Both the position numbers and the translations under genes were made by a program. The notes under the pieces are model-generated. The model was given only the letters and a program-made list of their open reading frames with translations, had not been told where the DNA came from and made no database searches. A stretch of 64,000 nucleotides of DNA from Leptospira yanagawae serovar Saopaulo str. Sao Paulo = ATCC 700523. GTDB lineage: Bacteria; Spirochaetota; Leptospiria; Leptospirales; Leptospiraceae. The DNA is taken from the NCBI RefSeq assembly GCF_000332475.2, contig NZ_AOGX02000016.1:141143-205142 (forward strand), written 5' to 3'. Shown one piece after another: positions 52,999-62,513 of the stretch (position 1 is its first letter; the number at the start of each line of letters is the position of its first letter).

Positions 52999-53802
52999 TC
53001 AACCATAAGATCGCTTAAACTCTGAAGGAGTCAAGTAATTCAATGAAGAGTGAAGACGCTCGTCGTTGTATTCCTTTTGGAAAATTCGCAAAGCATCGGT
53101 TAACTCTCTTTGATTTTTAAAGTAGTGTAGATTCAAACACTCATCTCTAAGTTTACCATTGAAACTTTCTATAAATGCATTTTGTGTTGGTTTTCCTTTT
53201 TCAATAAAGTGAATTTCTATCCCCTTATCTTCTGCCCATTTCTGGAAGTCTTTGGATGTAAATTCTGTTCCATTATCCAAAACAAATGCTCTTGGAAGTC
53301 TTTCGAGGGTGTTTAAATATCTGATCAACTTTTCTGACGAAAAAGTAAACTCTGCCTGAAGTATGGTATTCTCTCTTGTTAAATGATCAATACCTGTTAA
53401 AATTCTTTGCTTTCTTCCATCAATCGTCCGTTCGAAAACAAAGTCCATTGACCAAACTTCGTTTGAATTCTTAGGCAATGGTAGTTGCTGTGATGATGCA
53501 TTTCTTTTCTTTCGCTTCGGTTTTGTCCTTATTTTAAGCCCTTCTAAGCAATATAGTCGATATACTTTCTTATGATTGATTGTCCTACCCGACCTTCTTA
53601 ACCTTCGGTAAATTCGTCGATAGCCTTCCCGTTTCCATCGAAAAGCAAGTCTTCGAATTTCGTTCATTGTCTCTTCATCAATAGCTTTCGGCTGATAATA
53701 ATAACTTGATTTAGGAAGAAGAACAACATCTAGGCTTCTGTTTAGAGAAAGTCCCTCTTCAACTAGCAGATCAACTGCTCTCTCCTTCGTTGATCTGCTC
53801 AA
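52999..53802 (-). CDS. IS3-family transposase OrfB, copy 3
   Basis: 267 residues, identical to OrfB of the other copies, with DDE residues Asp120, Asp176 and Glu212 intact. It starts at a TTG overlapping the OrfA stop in the -1 frame. Confidence 0.93.
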   Translation of the reverse strand: MSRSTKERAVDLLVEEGLSLNRSLDVVLLPKSSYYYQPKAIDEETMNEIRRLAFRWKREGYRRIYRRLRRSGRTINHKKVYRLYCLEGLKIRTKPKRKKRNASSQQLPLPKNSNEVWSMDFVFERTIDGRKQRILTGIDHLTRENTILQAEFTFSSEKLIRYLNTLERLPRAFVLDNGTEFTSKDFQKWAEDKGIEIHFIEKGKPTQNAFIESFNGKLRDECLNLHYFKNQRELTDALRIFQKEYNDERLHSSLNYLTPSEFKRSYG

Positions 53803-54065
53803 AACTTTTTTCCCAAAACATTCTTAATTGCTTGGATTTCGAGAGCCATGTCAGCTACCAATCTTTTGAGATTTGAATTTTCCTGCTCGAGTGCCTTCAT
53901 CTTCTTGATTTCGCTAAGCTCCATTCCTCCATACTTGTTACGCCAGCGATAAAATGTTTGTTCAGTGATTCCGTATTTTCGTGAAAGTTCCTTGATTGGA
54001 ATACCTGTTTCTGCTTCCTTTAATATCCGAAAAATCTCGCTTTCTTCTATCTTCTTTCTTGCCAT
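53799..54065 (-). CDS. IS3-family transposase OrfA, copy 3
   Basis: 88 residues, identical to OrfA of the other copies: helix-turn-helix then coiled coil, with the A AAA AAG slippery site just before the stop. Confidence 0.93.
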   Translation of the reverse strand: MARKKIEESEIFRILKEAETGIPIKELSRKYGITEQTFYRWRNKYGGMELSEIKKMKALEQENSNLKRLVADMALEIQAIKNVLGKKF

Positions 54066-54098
54066 AATGCTCTCTCCTTAATATCGGAGAAAACTAAC

Positions 54099-55970
54099 TT
54101 AAATATCGGTGCAGTTTTTGGGGAGCAGGTCACAATTAGGAAATCCATTGGCTTCCATTCTCTGTGCTACATTGACAGTATCGCCCCAAAGATCATAAGT
54201 GAATTTATGTTTACCAATCACACCAGCTGTCACTTCACCAGAATTGATACCAATCCTTATTTTTAAAGGAAGGTTTTCTTTTTTTGAAAATTCTTTCATA
54301 AAGGATATCATTTCTTTTCCTAATTGAATGCATCTATCCGCATGATCAAACAAATGATTTGGCACACCAGATGCAACCATATAGGCATCACCGATGGTTT
54401 TGATTTTTTCAACTCCATATTTCAGTGTTAGGTCATCAAAACTTGTAAATATTTGATTTAAAATGGTTACAAGTTTTTCTGGATCTATCTTTGAAGCAAA
54501 ACTTGTAAATCCAACTAGGTCAGCAAATAAAACTGAGGCAGAAGGAACTCTTTCTGAAATATTCACTTCACCTGATCTTAACCTTGATGCCGTTTCTTTT
54601 GGTAAAATATTTAACAATAACTTACTGGACTTAACTTCCTCCTGTTCCAAATCATCAGAAGTCAATCTCAAAAAATGACCAAGGATTCGTTTATCTCTAC
54701 GCAATTGATCAATCTCTCGTTTCATCTCTTCCATTGTTAATACTTCTGTTGTAGGTTCGAATTGGATCGTCCTTGGATCTTCCTCTATTAACTCATTATT
54801 TTTTCTATTACTATCTTCTACGTTACGAATCGCAACAATTGATATCACAGTATTATGAAGTCCACATTTGCTGTGCAAAGAATTCCCTATTTCACCCCAA
54901 GAACTAAAACCAATCACATTTCTGTTCCAAAGTTTATGAATGGCATTTAATTCCATATTCATGTACGGTCCTAGAGACCTTGAACGAACCGCACAATTGA
55001 ACATCAAAATAAAATCGGGATACAATTCTTGCAAATCAGATCGAAAGGAAAACATTTCTTGGTAGGAATGTTGGATGGTTTCCATTGTATTCGGTGAACA
55101 AAATCGAACAAGGGATCCTTCTGGTATATCACCTCCGTATGATACGGATTTTTCTTTTGAATCCATTTGTATGGCAACTCGTAACACTTCCGATCCATCT
55201 TCTTTGCGAATTAATAGCGGAAACTCGCTTGCTGCCAAGAGATCAGGATCGATATGATTTTTCCGAATCCCTAAGTTTTCTGTATTAAATCCAAAATACT
55301 TTGCATAAAAATCTGTCGCGGGTTCCCCTTCAATTTCATATACCTTTCGACCAATTGATTTTGTTACTTTTTTTGGTGTTCCAAGTTCTTGCCAGCCGCT
55401 AACAGCCAAACCATGAATTTGAATTTTTTCTTCATCAAAAGTTAATACACAAACTCCATGTGTTTCTAATCCATACTTTGTATAAAATGGCGGATTTTCT
55501 ACATTCCCAAAACTACTTGCGATCCCTCCAAATATCTTTAATCCAGAATCAAAATCCAAAATCCCCTCAATCATCTTTTCAGGTTCAAAACTCAAATCCT
55601 TAAATGCAACTAACATAAGTAAGGCAGGTTTTAGGAATTGATTTTTTGCATCTTTGGCAATCTGTTTACCCAATGAAAAGGAATCCGAATCAGCTGGGTA
55701 ATGAACCAAGGAAAAATAGGATCTTGGAATCGCAAGGACAAGTGCAACCAAAGCAAATTCGGATTTCGAATCATTATAAATGACCTCGGCGGAACACGTA
55801 GCGAATACCTCGACAGCTTCCTCATAAAACGGTGCCACTAAATCAAAGGACAATGATTTATCGATTACAAAGATGAATGCGAGAGTTGGGAAAAAAGAAG
55901 ATTGTTTCAATTCTTCTAAAAACTGAATGACTTCTTCTTTTCCATTGGCTTTTAGGATTCTTTGGTTCAT
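54099..55970 (-). pseudogene. FIST-domain class III nucleotide cyclase, C-terminus cut by IS copy 3
   Basis: 613 native residues plus ten read from the IS. N-terminal FIST (about 25-220) and FIST_C (about 225-380) domains, which sense small ligands, are followed by a coiled-coil stretch (REIDQLRRDKRIL) and a cyclase domain: SVLFADLVGFTSF (metal Asp), EKIKTIGDAYMVASG (Lys, Asp), AGVIGKHKFTYDLWGDTVNVAQRME (Asp, Asn, Arg). All catalytic residues lie before the break. The lost part is the final 38 residues, including the strand with the conserved KG. The product may be unstable or inactive. Restored length is 651. Confidence 0.88.
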
Positions 55971-56156
55971 TTTGATCCGATTCTAATTTTGAATTCGATG
56001 GAGCAACTCACTTTATTTTGAAAAGGTAATAAATAATTTCTGAACCAAATTCATAAATCGCTATTTTCACATCTCTTCCCCAAGGAATCCATGAAAACAC
56101 TTGTATGATTTCTCTGAAAGAAGAACCTAGTGCAAAACGATAACAGAGGTTTCTAG

Positions 56157-56729
56157 ATGAAGTTAATCCACTTCTTACTTTTATTTTTAATTACCTTCGC
56201 ATCTTGTATCACAACTTACAGGGATTACCCACAGATCGAAGCGACATCAAAACCTACTGGAGTTTCCAAAAACAAATTATACTACCACCTAACTCCGTTT
56301 CCAATCCTTGAATTTGGTGGATATGCTGCTCTCAAAACATATTTCAAAAATACGGCAAGCTCCAATTTCAGTGAAGCCGAAGAGATTACGGATCCAAAAA
56401 TCATTCCTCCCAAAGGAATCTATTGTAAGGTGACAACCCAATGGGCTCCTGTTTCCGCACCTGCCTTAATTTTTGGATACATCTCCATCGCAACGGTCAC
56501 ATTCCTACCTGCTTGGAGCCACAATGATGGGTATGATGTTACGTACACTTTGTACAAAGATGGACAAAAAATCAAAGACTTCAATTATTCTCCAAGAAGA
56601 TCTGTATTTTTGTGGATGTTTGCTTTACCAGTCATTTGGGTAAACCTCTTCACTTCCTCTGAAGAAGAAGTATTCAATGCTATATCTACTCAATTTATGG
56701 AAGATGCAAAACCATATTTAAATCAGTAA
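56157..56729 (+). CDS. Lipoprotein of unknown function
   Basis: 190 residues with a lipobox TFASC (Cys17). The mature part has two hydrophobic segments (PALIFGYISIATVTFLPAW and SVFLWMFALPVIWVNLF), so it may cross or dip into a membrane. I do not recognise the family. The GAGG in AACAGAGGTTTCTAG precedes the ATG. A weak stem (GGGAAAAGG / CCTTTTCTTTTT) follows at about 56744-56808. Confidence 0.7.
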   Translation: MKLIHFLLLFLITFASCITTYRDYPQIEATSKPTGVSKNKLYYHLTPFPILEFGGYAALKTYFKNTASSNFSEAEEITDPKIIPPKGIYCKVTTQWAPVSAPALIFGYISIATVTFLPAWSHNDGYDVTYTLYKDGQKIKDFNYSPRRSVFLWMFALPVIWVNLFTSSEEEVFNAISTQFMEDAKPYLNQ

Positions 56730-56893
56730 ACCATTCAATTCAAAAAAGGGAAAAGGCATTGAGATACTCGATGATTTTGTATCCTTTTCTTTTTCCTTTT
56801 TTTCCAACTTGTTTCAGAATTACACCAATTCTAAACTTCATGGAGCATTTATGATGCAATCAATGATTCACAACTAACGAATTTGATTTCAAT

Positions 56894-57247
56894 ATGCCAA
56901 ATCTCCAAAACATCTTTTCCTTCCAACAAAGGATCCAATGGCAAACTGTTTCCACGATTTGGAAATCCCTTCACAAAAAGGAAGTTCTCCCATTTCTATT
57001 TCGTTTCCTCTTGGAACGAATTCGCCAAAGTCGCTCTCCGTTTTGGAACGATTGGAAACGAAACCACAAGGGTCAAAGAGGGTTCATTTCTCCTTTGTCA
57101 TTGGTTGCATTTTACATTGCGTATAAGGATACAACAAGTTCCGAACGGGCCCTTTTCCTTTTGCTCAAAATTCTCAAACAACAATCTTCTGAAGTATTTT
57201 TTGAAGCGATCGGACTCTTTCGTCAGTTCGGAATCGATCTTCGGTAA
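56894..57247 (+). CDS. Small hypothetical protein
   Basis: 117 residues, lysine- and phenylalanine-rich and mostly helical (VLPFLFRFLLERIRQSR ... ERALFLLLKILKQQSSEVFFEAIGLFRQF). The composition looks coding rather than a shadow frame, but there is no strong ribosome binding site and no domain that I recognise. Another overlapping frame (56883-57320) is open in the same region and is less protein-like. Confidence 0.45.
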   Translation: MPNLQNIFSFQQRIQWQTVSTIWKSLHKKEVLPFLFRFLLERIRQSRSPFWNDWKRNHKGQRGFISPLSLVAFYIAYKDTTSSERALFLLLKILKQQSSEVFFEAIGLFRQFGIDLR

Positions 57248-57358
57248 TCCTCAGAAGCCAACAAATTTCACGATCACCGCGGGATATGAGATAAGATTTT
57301 TTCCTTTTTTGCCATTTTGACTCAAAAATAGATTCGCCATTTCTAAGCCCCATGGTTT

Positions 57359-58954
57359 ATGATAAGCCGTCTGCCGCCAATGGAACGAATCTTTGAACAT
57401 TTTAAATATTTAATATTCTCAATTGTATTGATTCTAACATTCAATACTACAATTGGTGCCGAGAAACTTTCACCCGAACTCTGGCGAACCGAATACCACA
57501 TACTCAAAACTAGGGAATCAAATTATCTTTCCAACCTACATTCCATGGAATGGAAACCGTTCCATGGATCATTGGCATTGGGATTCGAACACCAAAACGT
57601 TTTGGTGCGGGTAAGCTACCTCGGCGAAACAAATATGTGGGAACAGAATGCACTTTACTTAGAAAACCCGGTAGCTTATGTGGATTCCATCACTGTCTTC
57701 CAATGGGAAGGAGGAAAACTCATTGGCATGCAAGATGGAGACATCCATCCAAAACGAAAATCCATCTTCAGCCAACATCCATATCCCTTATTTTCATTAA
57801 ACGTAAACTCTATCAAACAAAACAAAGAATTTTTTATCTTATACAACTCTCTCTCCAATCTCTTTATATCTCCAGAAATCTATGATGAAGAAACCATCCT
57901 ATCTGAAGTATTTGGAGTGAGGGATTTATTTTTCATTTACTTTGGAATCATCCTAATCGTTTTCATCCTCAATGCTGTCCTCTTTGGATTAACTCGTAAT
58001 TCGAGTTTTTTATACTATATGCTTTATGTATTCACTTCCTTTTTGTACCAATTGTCCTTCACTGGGTATGCAAAAATTTTCCTATGGCCAAACGCTGGAA
58101 AATGGAATGACCAATCCATGGTTTTTTTTGGATCCATTGCGCTCGTCAGTGTGGCCCTATTTTCAATTCGATTTTTGGTACTACAAAAAAGAATTCCTGT
58201 TGTTTACCAATGGATTCGGATTTTAATTTATTTGATCCTTACCAACGCTGTTTTCAGTTTATTCATTCGTTCGATTTGGAACGATCCCATTGTACATATC
58301 CTTGGGATCATCACTTCCCTCACGTTATTCGGTTCAGGGATTTATCTTTTACTCAAAAAACTCGAGATCGCACGTTTTTATGTTTTGGCTTGGACCATAT
58401 TGTTAATTTCAATTTTGTGTTTTAATTTTTATGCGTTAGGAATCTTATCTGATTCGATCATTTTTCGACATGCCATCCAACTGGGAACAATGGCAGAAAT
58501 GTTATTATTCCAATTTGCAATCGTGGATAGGTTGATGAAACCAAAAGAAGAATCCATAGTCAAAGTTGAAAGAGAATCCAAACAAAATAGCCGAAACCAA
58601 AGGATTGCAAGCCTCAACCAAGAAGATTTGATTTACCAAATCAACCACATCCTCTCTGAAGAAAAATTATTTTGTGATGAGGATTTGAATGTAAACCGGC
58701 TGTCCACAATCCTCGGCATTCGCTCTGACCAAACATCTGCTTTACTCAACGAAAAACTTGGTGTGAGTTTTACCCAACTGTTAAGCAAATACCGAATTGA
58801 GGAAGCCTGCAAAATCCTAAAAGAAGACCCATCCAAAAACATCCTCACAGTTGCTTTTGCCGTTGGCTTCAATACCAAGTCTGCGTTCTACGAATCCTTC
58901 CAAAAAATTGTCGGAAAAACTCCCACTGAATACAAAAAGAGTCTGAATTCCTGA
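57359..58954 (+). CDS. Membrane-bound AraC-type regulator with 7TM-DISM sensor
   Basis: About 531 residues. A signal peptide (LIFSIVLILTFNTTIGA), an extracellular DISM-type beta domain (about 40-170), seven transmembrane helices (about 180-395) and a C-terminal AraC HTH (EEDLNVNRLSTILGIRSDQTSALLNEKLGVSFTQLLSKYRIEEACKIL ... VGFNTKSAFYESFQKIVGKTPTEYKKS). The second HTH with GFxxxSxFxxxFKxxxGxTPxxY is typical. It would turn an external signal directly into transcription. The start may be ATG 57359 or 57380. Two 7TM-DISM proteins in one window is notable. Confidence 0.85.
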   Translation: MISRLPPMERIFEHFKYLIFSIVLILTFNTTIGAEKLSPELWRTEYHILKTRESNYLSNLHSMEWKPFHGSLALGFEHQNVLVRVSYLGETNMWEQNALYLENPVAYVDSITVFQWEGGKLIGMQDGDIHPKRKSIFSQHPYPLFSLNVNSIKQNKEFFILYNSLSNLFISPEIYDEETILSEVFGVRDLFFIYFGIILIVFILNAVLFGLTRNSSFLYYMLYVFTSFLYQLSFTGYAKIFLWPNAGKWNDQSMVFFGSIALVSVALFSIRFLVLQKRIPVVYQWIRILIYLILTNAVFSLFIRSIWNDPIVHILGIITSLTLFGSGIYLLLKKLEIARFYVLAWTILLISILCFNFYALGILSDSIIFRHAIQLGTMAEMLLFQFAIVDRLMKPKEESIVKVERESKQNSRNQRIASLNQEDLIYQINHILSEEKLFCDEDLNVNRLSTILGIRSDQTSALLNEKLGVSFTQLLSKYRIEEACKILKEDPSKNILTVAFAVGFNTKSAFYESFQKIVGKTPTEYKKSLNS

Positions 58955-59021
58955 TTCCAGACGATTATTTTGTGTTCACCTTGTATCCTATCCTTCCCAA
59001 AACTATTTAGGAAATAAATTT

Positions 59022-59735
59022 ATGAATGCCAAAACCCAACCAACCAATCGATTCAAACACCAAACGAAACTACTTTGTCTCGTTTCCTTTCTCGTCGCCA
59101 CCACCTACAACTGTGCTAGCAGTTTGTATCCGGTAAAAGCATCGATCGAAAAAAAAGAACCTGTTGCAGTCTTTGTCAACCTTGTCGAATCAAAACCTGT
59201 TCTCAATTACAAAGGAAACATGAATAAATCATCAAAAAACATTACAGAGTTTGATGAACTATTCACAAACTTCAAACAGTTGGCCCAGAAAGAACTTCCA
59301 TCAGTTAAAATTGTGGAACCTAAATCAACCCCACAAGAAATCTTAGGAACCACAATTTACACATATGATTTTGGTAAAACAGGAGCAAAGATCGGTATCG
59401 AATTCATTACTGCAACAAACATTAACCTAAGTAACGAACAAGAATTTACTTCAGAAAATCTGAAACAACAATCCTGGACGCAAACAACAAAGGTAACCGT
59501 TCGTTTCCGAGAAGTAAACGGCGATCGACTTGGAAACTATTTAGGGAGCAGAACGGGGTACGAATTAGGATCAGTTGTTCAGAAAGGATCTTGTCCAGTT
59601 GAGTGCTCCAAAAATGCAAATACCATGATCGAAGTCACAGCACCAGGGAAACAAGCAGCAGCTCTCAAATCGCAACTCCCTGAGAACATCAAAAAAGTGA
59701 TCCAAGAAATCATGGCGAGTAAACTTGAAGATTAA
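59022..59735 (+). CDS. Lipoprotein of unknown function
   Basis: 237 residues with a signal peptide ending in ATTYNC, a Leptospira-style lipobox. The remainder is a mixed alpha/beta domain with two cysteines near each other (GSCPVECSK). I recognise no family. It is followed by a GC-rich structured region. Confidence 0.7.
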   Translation: MNAKTQPTNRFKHQTKLLCLVSFLVATTYNCASSLYPVKASIEKKEPVAVFVNLVESKPVLNYKGNMNKSSKNITEFDELFTNFKQLAQKELPSVKIVEPKSTPQEILGTTIYTYDFGKTGAKIGIEFITATNINLSNEQEFTSENLKQQSWTQTTKVTVRFREVNGDRLGNYLGSRTGYELGSVVQKGSCPVECSKNANTMIEVTAPGKQAAALKSQLPENIKKVIQEIMASKLED

Positions 59736-59754
59736 CCTTCGCTAAAATCGTACA

Positions 59755-59925
59755 AAAGTTGTAAGGGATTCCCTTACGGGCGTTCCCAATTCTTTCGTTG
59801 AAAACAAGTTTTGACAAAGGGTCGGGCTACTCCGGGGTGCGCTTAACGCTCCCGTCCCCCGCCATCTAACGATGGCAGGTGACCAAGCCCTCCTTATCCC
59901 TAACGCGGACCAATTGTTTACCATA
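59755..59925. other. GC-rich structured element, possible dispersed repeat or RNA
   Basis: Base composition here differs sharply from its A+T-rich surroundings, and no convincing gene is present. A perfect hairpin GTAAGGGA/TCCCTTAC is at 59761-59777. Farther on, GCCATC/GATGGC (loop TAAC) is at 59861-59876 and a GGGCT/AGCCC pair could close a branched structure of about 70 bases. The minus strand reads GCGTTAGGGATAAGGAGGGC. It sits in the 348-bp gap between a lipoprotein and a cyclase. I infer either a dispersed intergenic repeat or a structured RNA. Confidence 0.5.
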
Positions 59926-60083
59926 ACGACTCAAAACTTACACACAAAGTTCCAAAATAGAGTCGCCTTCTAATCAACTCACATCTTATCATGACGGATA
60001 GATTCCGGACTTTTTAAAAAATCAAATCGTCATTTTTAAATATTCATTCGGAATCCCAACTTTAATTTTTAATGGTTTGATAC

Positions 60084-61316
60084 ATGAAACTTTCATTAGT
60101 TGATGAAATCTTAATTGCAAGGGAGATGAAAAACGAAAAAACAGTCGCTTTTGTTCGATTTGCATTATTCTCTGTCACTTCCACATTAGATAGTTTGTCC
60201 TATTTTGGATGGTTCCAATATACAATTGTCCCAACAAGTTTGATCACTGTTGGACTGGATATTTTATTTTTAATTTTTGCCACTCTTGTTTTAGTTTTTT
60301 TATTTTATTTTCCTTATAAGCCGTATTTAAAATTTTTCACGATCACCTTAGACTATTTCATCATTGGGCTTATGATTTTTCTTGACCCAACGATTCTGAA
60401 AGGGAATGGACTCATCTATTTTATCGCAATGACAAGTGCTATGTTTGTTTTCCAATTCAATCTTTTGAGACATTCAAAAGCCGGAACAATTTACGGAGCT
60501 ATTTTGGCATTCGTTTATTTCCTTGTGGTTTCTATTGGATTAGAAGATGGTTATCCGTTTGATTTGATTCCCATGATGTTTGGACTAGCCATGATGCTTG
60601 GTATGGGGTATCTGACAACAGTTTCCAATATCGAGATGGTTAAGGAAGCGAATGCAAAACAAATGATGGAACGGTATCTCCCCTCTCAACTTGTTAGTGA
60701 GTTTTACAAGAATAAAGCACAACTAGAACCAGGTGGAGAAAACAAAGAAGTTACCATCCTTTTTTCTGATATTCGATCATTTACAAAATTTTCAGAACAA
60801 AGGTCTGCAGAGGAAGTTGTCCATTTTTTAAACCATTATTTGTCTCGCATGACGGAAGTGATCTTTAAATTCAATGGAACCATCGATAAATTTATCGGTG
60901 ATGCAATCATGACTATTTTTGGTGCACCATTCAAACGTGATGACGATGCGCTTCGTGCTGTTAAATCAGCTGTTGCTATGATTCGTGAAATAGAATCAAT
61001 AAACGAAGTTATGGCAAATCCTGAAGACAAACTACAAGTAGGAATTGGGATTCATACAGGAGAAGCCATTGTTGGCAATATAGGTTCCGACCGAAGGTTG
61101 GATTATACTGTCATCGGAGATAATGTGAACTTAGCTTCCAGAATCGAAGGTCTAACCAAACATTACCAATGCTCCATCTTAATTTCAGAAGCCACATTCA
61201 AACAGTTAGAGGGTAAATTTTCGGATGAGGACGGCTTCCTCATTCGAGAGATTGACCAAGTCATCGTCAAAGGAAAATCAAAGCCAATTACCGTGTATGA
61301 AGTTGTTTGTCTGTAA
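60084..61316 (+). CDS. Membrane-anchored class III adenylate cyclase
   Basis: 410 residues. Six transmembrane helices (about 40-190), a short linker (NAKQMMERYLPSQLVSEFYKNK) and a cyclase domain (about 220-405): ILFSDIRSFTKFSEQ (metal Asp), GTIDKFIGDAIMTIFGAP (Lys and Asp) and LDYTVIGDNVNLASRIEGL. The adenine-contacting Asp of the usual DxWG is replaced by Thr here (YTVIGD), as in many bacterial adenylate cyclases. It should make cAMP. Single gene. The sixth-helix to linker arrangement fits a CHASE-less, 6TM sensor. Confidence 0.88.
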   Translation: MKLSLVDEILIAREMKNEKTVAFVRFALFSVTSTLDSLSYFGWFQYTIVPTSLITVGLDILFLIFATLVLVFLFYFPYKPYLKFFTITLDYFIIGLMIFLDPTILKGNGLIYFIAMTSAMFVFQFNLLRHSKAGTIYGAILAFVYFLVVSIGLEDGYPFDLIPMMFGLAMMLGMGYLTTVSNIEMVKEANAKQMMERYLPSQLVSEFYKNKAQLEPGGENKEVTILFSDIRSFTKFSEQRSAEEVVHFLNHYLSRMTEVIFKFNGTIDKFIGDAIMTIFGAPFKRDDDALRAVKSAVAMIREIESINEVMANPEDKLQVGIGIHTGEAIVGNIGSDRRLDYTVIGDNVNLASRIEGLTKHYQCSILISEATFKQLEGKFSDEDGFLIREIDQVIVKGKSKPITVYEVVCL

Positions 61317-61606
61317 ATTTTGGATTTGGAGAAGAATGGATCAGTATACCGCAACGATTAGAATGAGCACTATCGGGATATTCCTTTTAGCACACTCATT
61401 TTCTTGTCTGAAAATCAAATTTTCTTACAAGAAAATGAATCAACAGAACAGAGAGTAGTTTTACTCGGCACCAAATTTAAAAAGGTGGTTGCTATATTTT
61501 AATTTATCGTTTTGATCGAAGAAAGTGTTCTTATTATTTAAAGTATACCAATTGGTTCATTATTTCGAAGCTGATTTTGGAAATATTGAATCCGAAGGAA
61601 TTCCAT

Positions 61607-62014
61607 ATGAATGTATATGAAAACAAAAAGACTATTTTCGATTTTTTTAGATTCCTGAATGAACGAAAATTGAAGGAAGCATTCGAATTATTAGACGATG
61701 ACCTGCATTGGTGGATAGTTGGGAGCATACCCGTTTCCGGTGATTACGACTTTAAAAAAATAACCTTTGGATTTAAGATGATCTTTAGAGCATTTGAAAA
61801 CTTCCAGTTCACTCTTAAGGAAATGACAGGAGAAGACGAACGAGTTAGCCTCGTTGCCGAATCACATGGAATACGAAAGTCTACCGGGAAACATTATAAC
61901 AACCAATATCATTTTCTATTTACTTTACACCAAGGTAAGATACATAATGTAAAAGAATATTTTGATACTGTCCATGCATTGTGGGTAGAAAGTCCAGAAA
62001 GCAAAGAAATCTGA
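61607..62014 (+). CDS. SnoaL/NTF2-like protein
   Basis: About 135 residues from ATG 61607 (GAAGGAATTCC upstream); a TTG at 61577 gives a longer but poorer start. The cone-shaped NTF2-like fold is suggested by NKKTIFDFFRFLNERKLKEAFELLDDDLHWWI near the start and HNVKEYFDTVHALWV near the end. This pattern is that of SnoaL-like and related small-ligand proteins. Substrate unknown, cytoplasmic, single gene. Confidence 0.72.
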   Translation: MNVYENKKTIFDFFRFLNERKLKEAFELLDDDLHWWIVGSIPVSGDYDFKKITFGFKMIFRAFENFQFTLKEMTGEDERVSLVAESHGIRKSTGKHYNNQYHFLFTLHQGKIHNVKEYFDTVHALWVESPESKEI

Positions 62015-62105
62015 GAAGTGAATGGTTATACAATGTTTTGATTACAGTATGAAAAGAGATATACCTCACTCGACTTCTTCTTGCCATCTTCATTATCCAT
62101 AGGTA

Positions 62106-62140
62106 TAAAAAAAGCCCTACATCTTTCGATGTAAGGCCTT
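62106..62140 (-). terminator. Intrinsic terminator of the small lipoprotein pair
   Basis: On the minus strand AGGCCTTACATC, loop GAAA, GATGTAGGGCT is followed by a run of seven T. This is a strong stem with a T tract, located just after the lipoprotein genes at 62162-62783, which read the same way. Confidence 0.85.
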
Positions 62141-62161
62141 TGGAATGCGGCAAAAAGAAAA

Positions 62162-62503
62162 TTATTTTTTCTTCGCTGCTGCTTTTTCGACTACTGGAGT
62201 TCCTTCGACATAAACGCAGTTCAAAAAGATATAAACACCATGTTTTCCAGTGATCGTAACATCTTTTAATCCAGTCGCACCGGGAGCTTTACGTAATGCA
62301 TCACGAGATGCTTCCGCAATACTTTGGTTATACCAAGTATTATTGAATGGAGCAAACCCACATTCACTTCCTTCCACTGTTCCAGATCCAACAACCTCTA
62401 AATTGGAAGGGGCATCTAAAGAAAATTCTTTAAAATTACCAACTTTATAAGAGCAATTCACCAAAAATGCAATTGCAAATAATGACAACCATTTCATATT
62501 CAT
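62162..62503 (-). CDS. Small lipoprotein with a TRL-like layout
   Basis: 113 residues. Signal peptide ending in FLVNC (Cys17). The mature domain has a helix in IAEASRDALRKAPGATGL and strands KDVTITGKHGVYIFLNCVYV, then a basic tail. A TRL-type or similar small envelope protein is possible; I do not assign a family. It starts ten bases after the stop of the next small lipoprotein gene and shares its terminator. Confidence 0.6.
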   Translation of the reverse strand: MNMKWLSLFAIAFLVNCSYKVGNFKEFSLDAPSNLEVVGSGTVEGSECGFAPFNNTWYNQSIAEASRDALRKAPGATGLKDVTITGKHGVYIFLNCVYVEGTPVVEKAAAKKK

Positions 62504-62513
62504 ATATTTCCTT

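Larger units (their letters stand above)
52946..54132 (-). mobile_element. IS3-family (IS407-type) insertion sequence, copy 3
   Basis: 1187 bp, same ends and same two frames as the copies at 3050 and 7095. The target duplication is CAAT at 52942-52945 and 54133-54136. It lies within the 3' part of the FIST-cyclase gene in the same orientation as that gene. The cyclase frame enters the IS and stops after ten foreign codons. Confidence 0.95.

Noticed and set aside
52767..53018. Plus-strand frame running into IS copy 3
   Set aside because: It is antisense to the cyclase remnant and ends inside the IS; not a gene.
59742..59924. Minus-strand 60-codon frame over the GC-rich island
   Set aside because: Low coding likelihood; the hairpins explain the sequence better.
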